Source: Dechloromonas sp. (GTDB taxonomy: Bacteria > Pseudomonadota > Gammaproteobacteria > Burkholderiales > Rhodocyclaceae). Taken from it: 38,908 nt of DNA. The stretch spans positions 1 to 38,908 of the forward strand of contig JAABQV010000025.1 of the NCBI GenBank assembly GCA_011391255.1, read 5' to 3'. Below the pieces are notes generated by a model, which saw nothing but the letters and a program-made list of their open reading frames with translations, had not been told where the DNA came from and made no database searches. Made by a program: the position numbers and the translations under genes. Below, in pieces: positions 7,458 to 17,550 of the stretch. Within the stretch, counting starts at the first letter, position 1, and each line of letters begins with the position of its first letter.

Positions 7458-8453
7458 CTAGAATTTGTAGCGCAGGCCGAAGCCCAGACGTTTGAAATCG
7501 GCATTGAAAAAGTCGATATTGGATTCGGATTTGCCATACGACGCATTGACATAGCCGCCCAGCCATTTGTAGCCGAACAACCCCTGGCGCAAGTAATTGA
7601 CACCCAGCGCATAGTCGGTGCTGTCGGCTTTACGGTTGCCGAACAGCGGATGGCCAGCGTCATAGTTTTGCTGTCCGATGAATAAACTCGCCGCTAGCGT
7701 GTCGTTGCCGGTATTGAATCCATAGTCGAGCTTGAACCCGGTGCTGTCGTTGCGCATTGCCGCGCCATCGAGATCATCCTTGCCGATAATCAGGCCGGGC
7801 GAGAGGAAGTGGCGCGGTGCAAACTCCCAGTCGTAGGAGAGGCGCAGCCGAGTTGAGGTGCCGTTGCGATCAAGTTGCGCGAGCTGATTGGCTGCAAGAG
7901 TTGTACTCCGGCCACTATCCTCGTTTTCTATGTCGATCCGGCGGCTGGTCAGGTCAACGCTGAAAGCAGAACCCATGATGCTCTCCCAGCCAAGGCGCAG
8001 GCCCTTGGTGTCGCGTTCGGTTCCGGCACGGGTGGCATTGGTCCGGTACGGGTCGGCCCAAACTTCATTCGGCGCGATGCCATTGAAAACAAAGCCGGCC
8101 GACAAAATGCCCCGGCCGGTGATTTCCTGACGAACGCCGAGCAGTTGCGTGAAGTCGAAGCGCAAGGCATCGTGAATCTGGTTACCCAGCACGAACTGGG
8201 TACGCGACTCGGCCAGCGTGTAGCGCAGGTCAAAACGGATCATCGGTGACACGATGCTTTGTCCTTGCGGGCTGCCCAGATTGTCGATGCGCTCGTGCTC
8301 GTCGCTTTTGTAAAAATTCGAAGCAATTTCGCCGTAGACCGCACCCGCCGTCAGTGAGCCGGAAAAACCGCTTTCCCGGGCAATCGGGTTGATCTGCGCT
8401 TGAGTAGTCGCTGTGGCAAGCAAGGCGGCGGTGGTGAGGATGATTTTGTACAT
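7458..8453 (-). CDS. DUF2860-like outer-membrane beta-barrel protein
   Basis: This 331-residue exported protein has a signal peptide MYKIILTTAALLATATTQAQ and a mature start GFSGSLTAGAVYGEIASNF that resembles the DUF2860 family found in Vibrio and other proteobacteria. The remainder consists of amphipathic beta-strands, and the C-terminus ends in LGFGLRYKF; a terminal Phe is the usual outer-membrane barrel insertion signal. The function of the family is unknown. The ATG at 8453 is preceded by GAGAA. The frame is open further, to 8555, but that part overlaps the end of ycaO and precedes a classical signal peptide, so it is rejected. It sits 28 bases after ycaO on the same strand. Confidence 0.7.
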   Translation of the reverse strand: MYKIILTTAALLATATTQAQINPIARESGFSGSLTAGAVYGEIASNFYKSDEHERIDNLGSPQGQSIVSPMIRFDLRYTLAESRTQFVLGNQIHDALRFDFTQLLGVRQEITGRGILSAGFVFNGIAPNEVWADPYRTNATRAGTERDTKGLRLGWESIMGSAFSVDLTSRRIDIENEDSGRSTTLAANQLAQLDRNGTSTRLRLSYDWEFAPRHFLSPGLIIGKDDLDGAAMRNDSTGFKLDYGFNTGNDTLAASLFIGQQNYDAGHPLFGNRKADSTDYALGVNYLRQGLFGYKWLGGYVNASYGKSESNIDFFNADFKRLGFGLRYKF

Positions 8454-8481
8454 GATTTCTCGCGGGTGATTTTGAAGGTTG

Positions 8482-10206
8482 TTAGACATGTACAGGCAGC
8501 GCATGGGCTTTTGCGTACTCCTGCAGCAAGCATTGGTGTAGTTCGCAGCCTTCAAGGTTCAATCCGGGTGACTTGAGCCCAAAGAAACGGACTTCACCGT
8601 CGATCAGATCGGTCGCGAGATCCAGTGTTTCATCACCGTAGAGACCGACCAGCGCTGCCTCGTAAGCGTCCGGATCTTCCATTTCAAGCAGCATTTCAAT
8701 GCAGCTATAGGTGCGGCGACGGGTGGCGTCGAGTTGTTCAAACGAACGCACCCATTCGCAACCTTCGCGCACCGCATCCATCTCGCCGGCAGCCAGCGCG
8801 AGCAGGGTTTTCAGTTCGCCAATGCGCAGGTCGGCCCAGATTGAGCCGGCATCCGGGGCGAGGCCGATCAGCGCAGCAACCGGGCGCTCGTCGGCAATAT
8901 TGAGCTCGTTCAGGGTGTCGAGCAGGTCGCCGCATTCGTCATCGTTCAAATCGGAAAGTTTGAGGATGGCCGGGCGGACGATGGCGCCATTGCTGTTGTT
9001 TTCCCATTCCAGATCGTCAATCGGGTAAATCTCCGACATGCCCGGCACCAGAATACGGCAGGCGTAAACGCCGAGGTGGTCGAAGTCGGCAACGTAGATA
9101 TCGTGGCCGTCGGCCTGAATGCGCTCGGCTAGCCAAGCGTAATCGTCGGCGGTGGTTGAGGTGAAATTCCAGTCGGCGAACTCGAAATCGGCGGTTTCGT
9201 TGAAGAAATTCCAATGAACGATGCCGCTGGAGTCGACGAAATGGATCTCGATATTCGGTGCGCTGGCGACTTCATCGAGATCGAAGCCGGGGGGCGGGAA
9301 GCCATCCAGTGCGGCCAAAGCGCGACCCTGCAGCAGTTCAGTGAGGGCACGTTCAAGGGCGATTTCAAAGCGCGGGTGGGCGCCAAAGCTCGCAAAAACG
9401 CCCTGATCATGCGGGTTGAGCATGGTCACCGCCATCACCGGATAGTTGCCACCGAGTGATGCATCCTTGACCAGAATGCCGAAACCGGCCGCGCGCAGGC
9501 CGGCGATACCGGCGGCGATGGCCGGGTAACGGGCGATGACTTCATCCGGCACATCCGGCAGGCAGAGGCCTTCGCTGATCACCTTGAATTTGACGTGGCG
9601 TTCGAGAATTTCGGCCAGCGCCTGGGCGCGTGCTTCGGCCTGGGTGTTGCCAGCCGACATGCCGTTGCTGACGTACAGGTTGCTGATGATATTGACCGGG
9701 AAAAACACTTCGGCAGCATCACGTTGCCGTACATAAGGAATCGCACAAATGCCGCGCTCGAAGTTGCCGGTGTTGATGTCGATCAGCGCTTCAGCCGGAA
9801 TGCTGCCTTCCGGGTTGTAGAAGGCTTGCAGTTCTGGCGTCAAAATTTCTGCCGGCCAAACGCCGTCGACCGTAGCAAACCATTTTTCACGCGGGTAATG
9901 GGCGAAATCGCGCTGGGCGAAGGCTTCGCCTAGGTAGTAATGATTCCAGAAGTAGTTGCAGGAGAGGCGCTCGAAATACTCGCCTAACGCGCTGGCATGG
10001 GCTGCCAGCTTGGTTGCTCCCTTGCCATTGGTAAACATCAGGTGACAGGCGCGGTTGCGCACATGCACAGACCAGACGTTGTCGACCGGGTTCAGCCAGG
10101 AGCATTCCTCAATGTCAAAACCACGGGCCAATAATTTCGCCTGCATGGAGGATATGGAGTGTTCGAGAGAGGCATCTTTGCCCGGAATAAAGTGTTCGGT
10201 TTGCAT
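8482..10206 (-). CDS. ycaO: YcaO-domain protein (E. coli YcaO type, RimO accessory)
   Basis: This 574-residue protein is similar in length to E. coli YcaO (586). YcaO domains bind ATP and activate amide oxygens. E. coli YcaO itself is not in a bacteriocin cluster; it promotes RimO-dependent methylthiolation of ribosomal protein S12. Visible signatures are NGKGATKLAAHASALGEYFE with the ATP/Mg-binding S-x3-E pattern (around residues 61-80), EARAQALAEILERHVKF (about 180-200), and a C-terminal helical TPR-like region (EMDAVREGCEWV and onward). No precursor peptide, dehydrogenase or E1-like partner is nearby, so an azole peptide pathway is unlikely. The start at 10206 faces the divergent PAS-GAF gene across 157 bases. 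Confidence 0.85.
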   Translation of the reverse strand: MQTEHFIPGKDASLEHSISSMQAKLLARGFDIEECSWLNPVDNVWSVHVRNRACHLMFTNGKGATKLAAHASALGEYFERLSCNYFWNHYYLGEAFAQRDFAHYPREKWFATVDGVWPAEILTPELQAFYNPEGSIPAEALIDINTGNFERGICAIPYVRQRDAAEVFFPVNIISNLYVSNGMSAGNTQAEARAQALAEILERHVKFKVISEGLCLPDVPDEVIARYPAIAAGIAGLRAAGFGILVKDASLGGNYPVMAVTMLNPHDQGVFASFGAHPRFEIALERALTELLQGRALAALDGFPPPGFDLDEVASAPNIEIHFVDSSGIVHWNFFNETADFEFADWNFTSTTADDYAWLAERIQADGHDIYVADFDHLGVYACRILVPGMSEIYPIDDLEWENNSNGAIVRPAILKLSDLNDDECGDLLDTLNELNIADERPVAALIGLAPDAGSIWADLRIGELKTLLALAAGEMDAVREGCEWVRSFEQLDATRRRTYSCIEMLLEMEDPDAYEAALVGLYGDETLDLATDLIDGEVRFFGLKSPGLNLEGCELHQCLLQEYAKAHALPVHV

Positions 10207-10363
10207 CGGGCATCCTGCCAGAAAGAATCAGTCGACCAGTTTACGCCATGCTGCACCAAAGCCATCGTGTATTCGGCGCCTGCATAATTTGTTAGACCCG
10301 ATCAAGCGAACGGGCTACACTGAACTTTTGCTCTTGCAAATCTCTGCCAGCACATGATCTAGC

Positions 10364-11821
10364 ATGTCGATGAGCGTCTCTTCCCTTGCTGCGCCGCCAG
10401 AAGAACAACTTTTTTGCAAGTTGGCCGAACTGCTTCCCTTTCCGTTAGCAATCGTCAATGAGAATGACGAGCGGGTGTTCACCAACCTGGCCTTCACCGA
10501 TGCCCTCGGCTATTTGCCGGAAGATGTCCCGAATTTGCGGGTGTGGTGGGAGTTGGCATTTCCTGATGCGAGCTATCGTGACGAGGCTCAGGCGATTTGG
10601 GGTGAAGCAGTGCGGGCCGCCGCCGAAGGCAATGGGCAGATTAGCCCCAATGACTTTTACATTACGCTCAAGCATGGTGAGGTTCGCATCTTTTCCATAT
10701 CGGGTGCCTTCTCCAGGGGCGAGCTACTGGCTGTTTTTTCTGACGTTACGGAGCGTCGTCAGGAGAAGGCGCGACTGCTATTCGGGAATGCCATTCTGGA
10801 ACACATCTCGATTGGTGCCCCGCTGGCCGAGGTGCTTGATTTCATCGTGCGCGAGATTGAGAGTACCGAAACCGGAATGCTCTGTTCGATACTCCTGCTT
10901 GATGAAAGCGGCGAGAACCTGATCGCTGGCGCAGCGCCCGGGCTGCCGGAAGCCTACAGCCGGTCCATCGAGGGCGTGGCGATTGGCCCTGAGGTGGGAG
11001 CTTGCGGTACTGCTGCCTATCGCGGCGAAGATGTTCTGGTCGGCGATATTGCCACTAGCCCCTTGTTCAAAGGCTATAGCAAACTGGCATTGAGTAATGG
11101 TCTGGCCGCTTGCTGGTCAGTTCCGATCAAGTCGTCTGGTGGCATGGTGCTTGGTACATTTGCGTCGTATTGGCCGAAACCCATCTCGACAGTTAGCGAC
11201 AATGCCCGCCGTTATGTTGAGACTGCAACCACACTGGCGTCGATTGCGATCGAGAGTGCACGCCGCGAACAGGCCTTGCGCGAGGCCTATCGCGGCATGC
11301 TGCGTGCCGAGGCGATTGGCCGTATCGGAAGCTGGTCGTGGGATGTGGCCAGCGGAAGAGGCACTTGGTCGGCACAGATGTTGATGTTTTTTGGTCTTGA
11401 TCCGCTTGGCGATGCGCCGACGCCCGAGGCCTTCGTCGAATTGGTTCATCCCGACGATAAGGCGCAGCTAGTCGAAGTCATGGTGTTGATGAAGGCAGGC
11501 AAGGTGCCGCCGTTGATAACCTACCGCCGTCATCCATCGCTCGGGGAAACCTGCTATCTGCAGCCTTCTTTATCGGCAGAGCATGACGGTAATGGTGTCA
11601 TCACACGCCTGGAAGGGACGCTGATTGACGTCACCGCAACCAAGCAGGCCGAACTGCGATTACACGAACAATTGGCTGAGTTGCAACGCTGGCAGCAGGT
11701 AACGCTTGGCCGTGAAGGCCGGATTCTTGAGTTGAAGCGCGAAGTCAATGTTCTGCTGACCAGGCTCAATGAGGCGCCGCGCTATCAAAGCGCCATCGCG
11801 CTCGGGTCGGAAACCGTATGA
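10364..11821 (+). CDS. PAS-GAF-PAS sensory protein without output domain
   Basis: This 485-residue soluble protein has a PAS domain (about 20-130; [19 protein letters not shown], ending FSDVTERR), a GAF domain (about 145-295; [37 protein letters not shown]) and a second PAS with PAC motif (about 305-425; [21 protein letters not shown]). It ends in a coiled coil (about 428-470, [20 protein letters not shown]). That tail is commonly found just before a kinase or GGDEF domain, but here the gene stops. Its TGA overlaps the ATG of the hybrid kinase (ATGA, 11818-11821), so the two are co-translated and probably interact. The ligand is unknown. The start ATG at 10364 lacks a strong ribosome site; ATG 10370 is an alternative. 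Confidence 0.88.
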   Translation: MSMSVSSLAAPPEEQLFCKLAELLPFPLAIVNENDERVFTNLAFTDALGYLPEDVPNLRVWWELAFPDASYRDEAQAIWGEAVRAAAEGNGQISPNDFYITLKHGEVRIFSISGAFSRGELLAVFSDVTERRQEKARLLFGNAILEHISIGAPLAEVLDFIVREIESTETGMLCSILLLDESGENLIAGAAPGLPEAYSRSIEGVAIGPEVGACGTAAYRGEDVLVGDIATSPLFKGYSKLALSNGLAACWSVPIKSSGGMVLGTFASYWPKPISTVSDNARRYVETATTLASIAIESARREQALREAYRGMLRAEAIGRIGSWSWDVASGRGTWSAQMLMFFGLDPLGDAPTPEAFVELVHPDDKAQLVEVMVLMKAGKVPPLITYRRHPSLGETCYLQPSLSAEHDGNGVITRLEGTLIDVTATKQAELRLHEQLAELQRWQQVTLGREGRILELKREVNVLLTRLNEAPRYQSAIALGSETV

Positions 11822-14800
11822 ATGCGCTAGTTCGTTTGCTCCTTGCCACTGCCGTTTGCTGTTTCACCGGTTTGGTGCCGGCGCTTGCGGCAGTGCCGGA
11901 TAAGCTTGTGGTGGCGATTGATGACAATTACCCGCCCTATGTTTTTCGCTCTGCCGAGGGTGAGGTCAAAGGCTATCTGGTCGACCTCTGGGCGTTGTGG
12001 TCAAAAAAAACCGGCATCGCGGTCGACTTGAAGGCCTCGGACTGGTCTGAGGCGCAGCGTCGACTTGGTAGCGGTGAGGCGGATGTTCTCGACACCGTGT
12101 TCAAGACGCCGCAACGCCTGAAAAAGATGGAATTCTCACCGCCTTACGCGGATTTGCCGGTACCGATCTTTGTCCATAAAAGCATACAGGGCATCGATAG
12201 CGTGGCAACCCTCAAGGCGTTTGCCGTTGGTGCCAAGAGCGGTGACGCCTGTGTCGAGACCCTGCAAGCTCAGGGTGTCAGACGGATTGATAATTTCAGC
12301 AGTTATGAGGCCCTGGTGCGCGCAGCGGTGGCGGGTGAGGTGCGGGTTTTTTGCCTGGATGAACCTCCAGCGAGTTTTCTTCTGCTGCAAGCTGGGGCAG
12401 ATAAAGATTTTCGTTCGGCCTTCACGCTTTACACCGGCCAGTTTCACCGCACCGTAGCAATTGGGAGGAGCGAGTTGCTGGCTACGGTCAACGCCGGATT
12501 TGGCGCGATTTCTGCGAGCGAGATCGAGATTTTGCACAACAAATGGCTGGGCGCGCCGCTTGCGGCGAGTGCCTATGGCGGCAAGCTCGAGCTGATGATC
12601 AAACTGGGGCTTGGTGTCGGGATTGCGCTGCTAGGCTGGGGGTTATTCCTGCGCCGCCAGGCAGGCAAGCAAACCCGTGAATTGGCGAATGAATTGAACG
12701 CGACCTTGCAGGCGATTCCCGATTTGCTGATGGAAATTGATGAAACGGGTCTGGTGATTCAGATCTGGGCCAACAAGGAGCTTAAGGCACAGCAATCACG
12801 GACAAACCTGTTCGGCCAGACTCTCGCCGGGGTTTGGCCGGCTGAAGCCTATGGCCTGTTGACGGCGGCGATGGCCAGCGCAGCAGATCAAGGGAACTCG
12901 GTAGGGCAGCAAATTTTTGATGGTGAACTGTGGTTTGAATTGTCCATAGCTTGCAAGCCGGGCAGCACGCCGCGCCGTTTCATGGTGCTGATGCGTGACG
13001 TTAGTGAGCGGGTCGCCGCGCAACAGGAAAACACCCTGGCAAATCAGGAAACGCAACACCTGCTGGAGCTTGCCGAGCAATCCCGCGCGGCCTTGCTAAG
13101 CATCCTGGAAGACCAGAAGATCAATGAGGATGCTCTGCGCAAGTTGTCACTGGCGGTCGAGCAAAGTCCTGAGTCGATCCTAATATCTGATCTGAATGCG
13201 AATATCGAGTACGTCAATAGCGCCTTCCTCAAAGCTTCGGGTTATGCACTTGATGAAGTGATCGGCAAAAACTCGCGGATGCTGCAATCGGGGCAAACTC
13301 CGGCCGATACTTATCAAAAAATGTGGGAAAGCCTGACTATCGGCGAGGTCTGGTCAGGCCAGCTGATAAATAAGCGCAAAAATGGCGAGATTTATTACGA
13401 ATATGCGTCGATCTCACCGATCCGTCAGCCTGATGGCAGGGTTAGCCATTATCTGGCGATCAAACAGGACATCACCGAGAAAAAACGTATCGGCGAGGAA
13501 CTTGACCAGCACCGCTTTCATTTGCAGGAGCTGGTTGAGCAGCGCACCCGGGAGCTTGCCGAGGCCAAGGAAGTTGCTGAAATGGCCAACCGCGCCAAGA
13601 GTGCGTTCCTGGCTAATATGAGCCATGAAATCCGCACGCCGATGAATGCCATCACCGGCCTTGCCCATTTACTTTCGCGCTCTGTGCTCGATGATTCGCA
13701 ACGAAACAAGTTGGAGAAAATAACTAACTCTGCCGAGCACCTGATGGCCTTGCTCAACGATTTGCTGGATATCTCGAAGATCGAAGCCGGCAAATTGGTG
13801 CTTGAATCCATCGAGTTTGACCTGCGCGATTTGATGGCGCGTAGCTTGGCTCTGGTTGCTGATCGTGCCCGTCAAAAAGGGCTTGGTTTGCAGCTTGAGG
13901 GGTTCGCGGCAGGTAACTGGCAGATGCGCGGTGATCCAACCCGTTTAACGCAGGGCCTCCTCAATTATCTGGCCAACGCGATCAAGTTCACCGAGCAGGG
14001 CTCGGTCAAGTTGCGCTGCGAGGTGCTTGAGCAAAGCGCCGGACGGGTGCATGTGCGCTTTGTTGTTAGCGATACTGGTATTGGTATGGATAGCGAAGTG
14101 CAGGAGCGCCTGTTCGAGGCTTTCGAACAGGCTGACAACTCGACCACACGCAACTACGGCGGCACCGGACTTGGCCTGGCGATTACCCGCCGGCTGGCTG
14201 AACTGATGGGCGGTTCTGCCGGGGTGATCAGCGCGCCGGGGCAGGGTAGCGAGTTCTGGTTCACGGCCTGGATGGAAAATGTGACAGCGGTGGCTGAATT
14301 ACCGCCGGAGGCAAATTTGCCGGCCGAAAACCTCCTCCGCGAGCAATACGCTGGCAGCCGCGTTTTGCTGTGTGAAGACAACCCGATCAATCAAGAGGTT
14401 GCGCTGGCGCTTCTGCAAGATGTCGGTTTGAGCGCCTTTCTTGCCGCTGACGGGCATGAGGCGCTGACGAAGCTGGCAGCAACAAACGTTGATCTGGTGC
14501 TGATGGATATGCAGATGCCGGTCATGGATGGCCTTGAGGCCACCCGCAGGATTCGTCGGATGCCCGAATATCAGTCCCTGCCGATACTGGCGATGACCGC
14601 CAATGCCTATGCCGAAGATCGCCAGGCGTGTATTGATGCCGGGATGAATGATTTTGTTACCAAGCCGGTCAATCCCAATGCACTTAACGCCGCATTGCTC
14701 AAGTGGTTGCCTTTGCCTGGCGCCAAACTGGCGCCGGCAGTGGTTGCGGTTGCCAAAGAAGAAATTGATGTCGACCTGTTAGAAATTTTGGGCGAAATTT

Positions 14801-15138
14801 CCGGGATTGATCTCGATACCGGTCTCTCGATCACCCGTGGGCGTCCTGAGCGTTACGCCCGCCTGCTGCACAAATACGCAGCTGAGCATGCCGGCGATAT
14901 CGAGCGGCTACGTCATGCGCTCAACCAGGGGGAAAGAGAGCTTGCCGAGCGGATCGCCCATTCGCTAAAGGGAGTTTCCGGCACGCTGGGCGTTTACGAG
15001 GTTTATCGTCAGGCAACGGCGGTCAATGACCTGCTACGTTCAGATGTTGCGGTCGACGCGCTTTTTGCCCCGGTTTCCGAGCTTGAAGCCTTGTTGGCGG
15101 GAGTTTGCGCAGGTATCGGCAAACTCCCCGGGAATTAA
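11818..15138 (+). CDS. EvgS/BvgS-like hybrid sensor histidine kinase
   Basis: This 1106-residue membrane sensor shows, in order: a signal peptide (to about residue 25); a periplasmic substrate-binding (SBP_bac_3) domain starting [19 protein letters not shown]; a transmembrane helix (about 258-278, [18 protein letters not shown]); a cytoplasmic PAS (about 290-400); a second PAS (about 440-560, [18 protein letters not shown]); HisKA with phospho-His603 in [10 protein letters not shown]; an HATPase domain with DTGIG and GGTGLGLAI; a receiver domain with Asp897 ([11 protein letters not shown]); and an HPt domain with His1048 ([10 protein letters not shown]). Phosphate should flow H603-D897-H1048 to an outside response regulator, which is not obvious next door. 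The periplasmic part probably binds an amino acid or similar small solute. Its stop overlaps the convergent acetate-kinase fusion by 4 bases. Confidence 0.93.
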   Translation: MNALVRLLLATAVCCFTGLVPALAAVPDKLVVAIDDNYPPYVFRSAEGEVKGYLVDLWALWSKKTGIAVDLKASDWSEAQRRLGSGEADVLDTVFKTPQRLKKMEFSPPYADLPVPIFVHKSIQGIDSVATLKAFAVGAKSGDACVETLQAQGVRRIDNFSSYEALVRAAVAGEVRVFCLDEPPASFLLLQAGADKDFRSAFTLYTGQFHRTVAIGRSELLATVNAGFGAISASEIEILHNKWLGAPLAASAYGGKLELMIKLGLGVGIALLGWGLFLRRQAGKQTRELANELNATLQAIPDLLMEIDETGLVIQIWANKELKAQQSRTNLFGQTLAGVWPAEAYGLLTAAMASAADQGNSVGQQIFDGELWFELSIACKPGSTPRRFMVLMRDVSERVAAQQENTLANQETQHLLELAEQSRAALLSILEDQKINEDALRKLSLAVEQSPESILISDLNANIEYVNSAFLKASGYALDEVIGKNSRMLQSGQTPADTYQKMWESLTIGEVWSGQLINKRKNGEIYYEYASISPIRQPDGRVSHYLAIKQDITEKKRIGEELDQHRFHLQELVEQRTRELAEAKEVAEMANRAKSAFLANMSHEIRTPMNAITGLAHLLSRSVLDDSQRNKLEKITNSAEHLMALLNDLLDISKIEAGKLVLESIEFDLRDLMARSLALVADRARQKGLGLQLEGFAAGNWQMRGDPTRLTQGLLNYLANAIKFTEQGSVKLRCEVLEQSAGRVHVRFVVSDTGIGMDSEVQERLFEAFEQADNSTTRNYGGTGLGLAITRRLAELMGGSAGVISAPGQGSEFWFTAWMENVTAVAELPPEANLPAENLLREQYAGSRVLLCEDNPINQEVALALLQDVGLSAFLAADGHEALTKLAATNVDLVLMDMQMPVMDGLEATRRIRRMPEYQSLPILAMTANAYAEDRQACIDAGMNDFVTKPVNPNALNAALLKWLPLPGAKLAPAVVAVAKEEIDVDLLEILGEISGIDLDTGLSITRGRPERYARLLHKYAAEHAGDIERLRHALNQGERELAERIAHSLKGVSGTLGVYEVYRQATAVNDLLRSDVAVDALFAPVSELEALLAGVCAGIGKLPGN

Positions 15139-17459
15139 CGCCGGCTCTGAATCTCGTCGATGTAACCCTGCATACCGTTGTGGATATTGCCGGCATTGGC
15201 TTCATCCGTATCAATATGCATGGCCAGGCGGAAAGCCGGATTAACCCGCACCACCACGTCGCCAAAAATTAGCTCGCGCTCACCTTCAACGCGCACACGG
15301 ACGACGTAATTGTCACGCACACGCAGGCGAATCGCATCTTCCGGTGTCATGTGAATGTGCCGTTGCGCGCAAATCACGCCGCGCTCGATGGAACTGCTGC
15401 CATACGGGCCTTCGAGCGTGATCCCCGGCGTATTGACGAGGTCGCCTGACTGGCGGATTGGTGGTTGAATGCCGACCTTGAACTGCTCGGTCATGGCGAT
15501 TTCAACCTGGGTTTCCTTGCGTGTCGGGCCGAGTACGCGAACATTGGCGATGCGCCCCTTGGGGCCGACCAGATGTACCTTCTCAGCGCAGGCGAACTGT
15601 CCCGGCTGTGATAGCTCATGCTCAGGCGTCAATTGATGGCCGGGGCCGAACAACTTTTCAACATCGGCTTGCGAGAGATGAACGTGGTGTGCGGAGATTT
15701 CGACAGGGATCGGTGCATCCGCCTGGTCATCCTGCTTGGCGCTGAAGATCTCGTTACGTTCGACGGCGCGCAGGGTTTCCCAGGCAACCAGACGCTCGTC
15801 ATCATTGGCGACGACGAGAATGGTGACCGGTGAGTCATCGGTCGAAATGATCGCGTGTGAGACCAGTGAGCTGAGGTTGCGATTCTTTTCCTCGTCCAGC
15901 TTGATGCCCATGTAGCCGAGGCCCTGACAGGCCAGGCTGCGCACGGCGGCGCTGGTTTCGCCGATGTCGCCGGTGAAGGCGAGGACGTCGATACCGCCCA
16001 TTGCCGCAACATAGGCGCCGATGTTCTTGCGCACCTGATAGCAGAAGGCTTTGTGCGCCAGCAGCGCGCGGTGGTGACCATCGTTGGCGGCTTCTTCGAT
16101 GTCGTGAATATCATCTGAAATGCCGGAAATGCCCTTGAGGCCACTTTCCGTATTTATCAGGTTGGACAGTTGCTCGGGCGACATGTTGTGGTTTTGCAGC
16201 AAGTGAATCATCACTGCCGGATCAATGCTGCCGGAACGGCTAGGCATGATCAGGCCGTCGGTCGGCGTCATGCCCATACTGGTATCAACCGAACGGCCAT
16301 GATCAATGGCGCACAGCGAAGCGCCGATGCCAAGGTGGCAGGAAACGATCTCCAGCTCGCCGAGCGGGCGCTTGAGGACTTCGGCGGATTTCAGCGAAAC
16401 ATAGCGGTGCGAGGTGCCGTGGAAGCCGTAACGGCGAATGCCGTCCTGCTTGTAAAGATCGTAGGGTAGCCCGTAGAGGTAGGCATAGGGCGGCAGGGTC
16501 TGGTGAAAGGCGGTGTCAAAGACGGCAACGTGCGGAATGTGCGGGAATTGCTGCATCGCGATGCGGATGCCTTCGACATTGACCGGATTGTGCAGCGGGG
16601 CAAAAATCGATAGCGCTTCGATATCGGCAATCACCGCCGGGGTGATGACGACGGAACTGGAGAACTTGCTGCCGCCATGCACGACGCGATGGCCGATGGC
16701 ATTGACGTCGTTGGGGTGGAAGACAAAGGAATCACCGAGCAGGGCGACTGATTCCTGCATCACCTTGAACAGATCAGCAAGCGGGAAGTGCGGCCGCTCA
16801 ACGATCTTGACCTGCGGCCCAACCATGACAGTGACGCGGACAATGGCTTCGTCCGAGTTGTCGAAAATGCCATGGACATCGGCGCCGCTATCGTGTGTGT
16901 CGTAGATGCCGAAATGAATCTGGCTGAGGCCGGCGTTGATGACGACAACTTTGCCGTGGGTGTTGGTGTTCAGCGACAGGGCGTAGGGGTCGTCCGACTT
17001 GGCGACAGCGTGCGCCTGAGCAGTTGCCATATCAACTGACATGGCACGGGTGCGCTCGGTAAGGATGCGCGAGAGGTAACCAACCGCTTTAGCGTTGGTC
17101 AGAATGTGGGTATTGAAAACGTCCTGCGGGATCATTAGAACAAAGCAGCGGTTGCCGGCGATCACGTCGGCAATGATGCGGTCGCCGGTGAGCGCGGACA
17201 TGACACCGAAGACATCGCCCGACTCAAGCTGGGTGATGACATTGCGCGTGCCGGTGTTGTCACTCATCGAGATTTCGGCGTGGCCGCTGATGACGATGCC
17301 GATGGCACGACCTTCATCGCCGGTTTCAAGAATAGCTTCGTTGCCCTCGTAAGTGGCAAGCCGGGATTTGATTACGATTTCCTCAACCTTGTCGGCCGAG
17401 AAAGTCTCGAACAGGCGAACGTTTTCCAAAAAGAAACGTTTCAGGTCTATTTCACTCAT
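15135..17459 (-). CDS. Fusion: cNMP-binding-like domain + acetate kinase + PduL phosphotransacylase
   Basis: One 774-residue ORF contains three units. Residues 1-135 are a CRP/cNMP-binding beta-roll, with [14 protein letters not shown] at 81-94; the usual Glu of the ligand loop is Val86. Residues 170-565 are an acetate/propionate kinase that keeps the catalytic set corresponding to M. thermophila N7, R91, H123, D148, H180, R241 and E384 (here N175, R258, H290, D315, H347, R408, E501). Residues 584-774 are a PduL phosphotransacylase with both HxH metal motifs (H592/H594, H701/H703) and MHIDTDEA at 747-754. Together the enzymes would convert acetyl-CoA plus phosphate to acetyl-phosphate, then to acetate plus ATP, or the reverse. 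Several kinase phosphate-loop residues are altered: L178, Q180, H182, I378 and S411. A GAGAA site precedes the ATG. It follows cysH by 91 bases on the same strand. Confidence 0.92.
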   Translation of the reverse strand: MSEIDLKRFFLENVRLFETFSADKVEEIVIKSRLATYEGNEAILETGDEGRAIGIVISGHAEISMSDNTGTRNVITQLESGDVFGVMSALTGDRIIADVIAGNRCFVLMIPQDVFNTHILTNAKAVGYLSRILTERTRAMSVDMATAQAHAVAKSDDPYALSLNTNTHGKVVVINAGLSQIHFGIYDTHDSGADVHGIFDNSDEAIVRVTVMVGPQVKIVERPHFPLADLFKVMQESVALLGDSFVFHPNDVNAIGHRVVHGGSKFSSSVVITPAVIADIEALSIFAPLHNPVNVEGIRIAMQQFPHIPHVAVFDTAFHQTLPPYAYLYGLPYDLYKQDGIRRYGFHGTSHRYVSLKSAEVLKRPLGELEIVSCHLGIGASLCAIDHGRSVDTSMGMTPTDGLIMPSRSGSIDPAVMIHLLQNHNMSPEQLSNLINTESGLKGISGISDDIHDIEEAANDGHHRALLAHKAFCYQVRKNIGAYVAAMGGIDVLAFTGDIGETSAAVRSLACQGLGYMGIKLDEEKNRNLSSLVSHAIISTDDSPVTILVVANDDERLVAWETLRAVERNEIFSAKQDDQADAPIPVEISAHHVHLSQADVEKLFGPGHQLTPEHELSQPGQFACAEKVHLVGPKGRIANVRVLGPTRKETQVEIAMTEQFKVGIQPPIRQSGDLVNTPGITLEGPYGSSSIERGVICAQRHIHMTPEDAIRLRVRDNYVVRVRVEGERELIFGDVVVRVNPAFRLAMHIDTDEANAGNIHNGMQGYIDEIQSRR

Positions 17460-17465
17460 GCTGGT

Positions 17466-17549
17466 TCTCGCTTGAATCTGATTTTATTAAGCGAGAGACT
17501 ATCACTTTGTTGCAATGCAGCAAAGTGGATTTTTGTGACAATTTTGTGA
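17466..17549 (-). promoter_or_regulatory. Structured leader between cysH and the acetate-kinase fusion
   Basis: Reading toward the fusion gene, this interval holds two copies of TCACAAAA (17542-17549 and 17531-17538, 11 bases apart). Next is a strong hairpin with 11-base arms and one G-U pair (17503-17513 with 17517-17527, loop AAT). Then comes a second 8-base inverted repeat, TCTCGCTT/AAGCGAGA (17466-17473 with 17489-17496), just before the ribosome site. No long U-run follows the first hairpin, so it is not a classical terminator. It may attenuate or process a cysH-ack transcript, or lie in a separate promoter region; this is inference. Confidence 0.45.
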
Positions 17550-17550
17550 T

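Noticed and set aside
8454..8555. Longer start for the DUF2860-like protein
   Set aside because: It lies partly within ycaO and places extra Cys-rich residues before a classical signal peptide.
8482..10206. YcaO as part of an azole-modified peptide (bacteriocin) cluster
   Set aside because: No precursor peptide, dehydrogenase, E1-like protein or transporter is nearby, and the length and form match E. coli YcaO.
15129..15150. Terminator between the hybrid kinase and the fusion gene
   Set aside because: The two stops overlap and no hairpin with a T-run is visible in the junction.
17531..17549. CRP site before the cNMP-domain gene
   Set aside because: The two TGTGA words are in direct, not inverted, orientation and do not match TGTGA-N6-TCACA.
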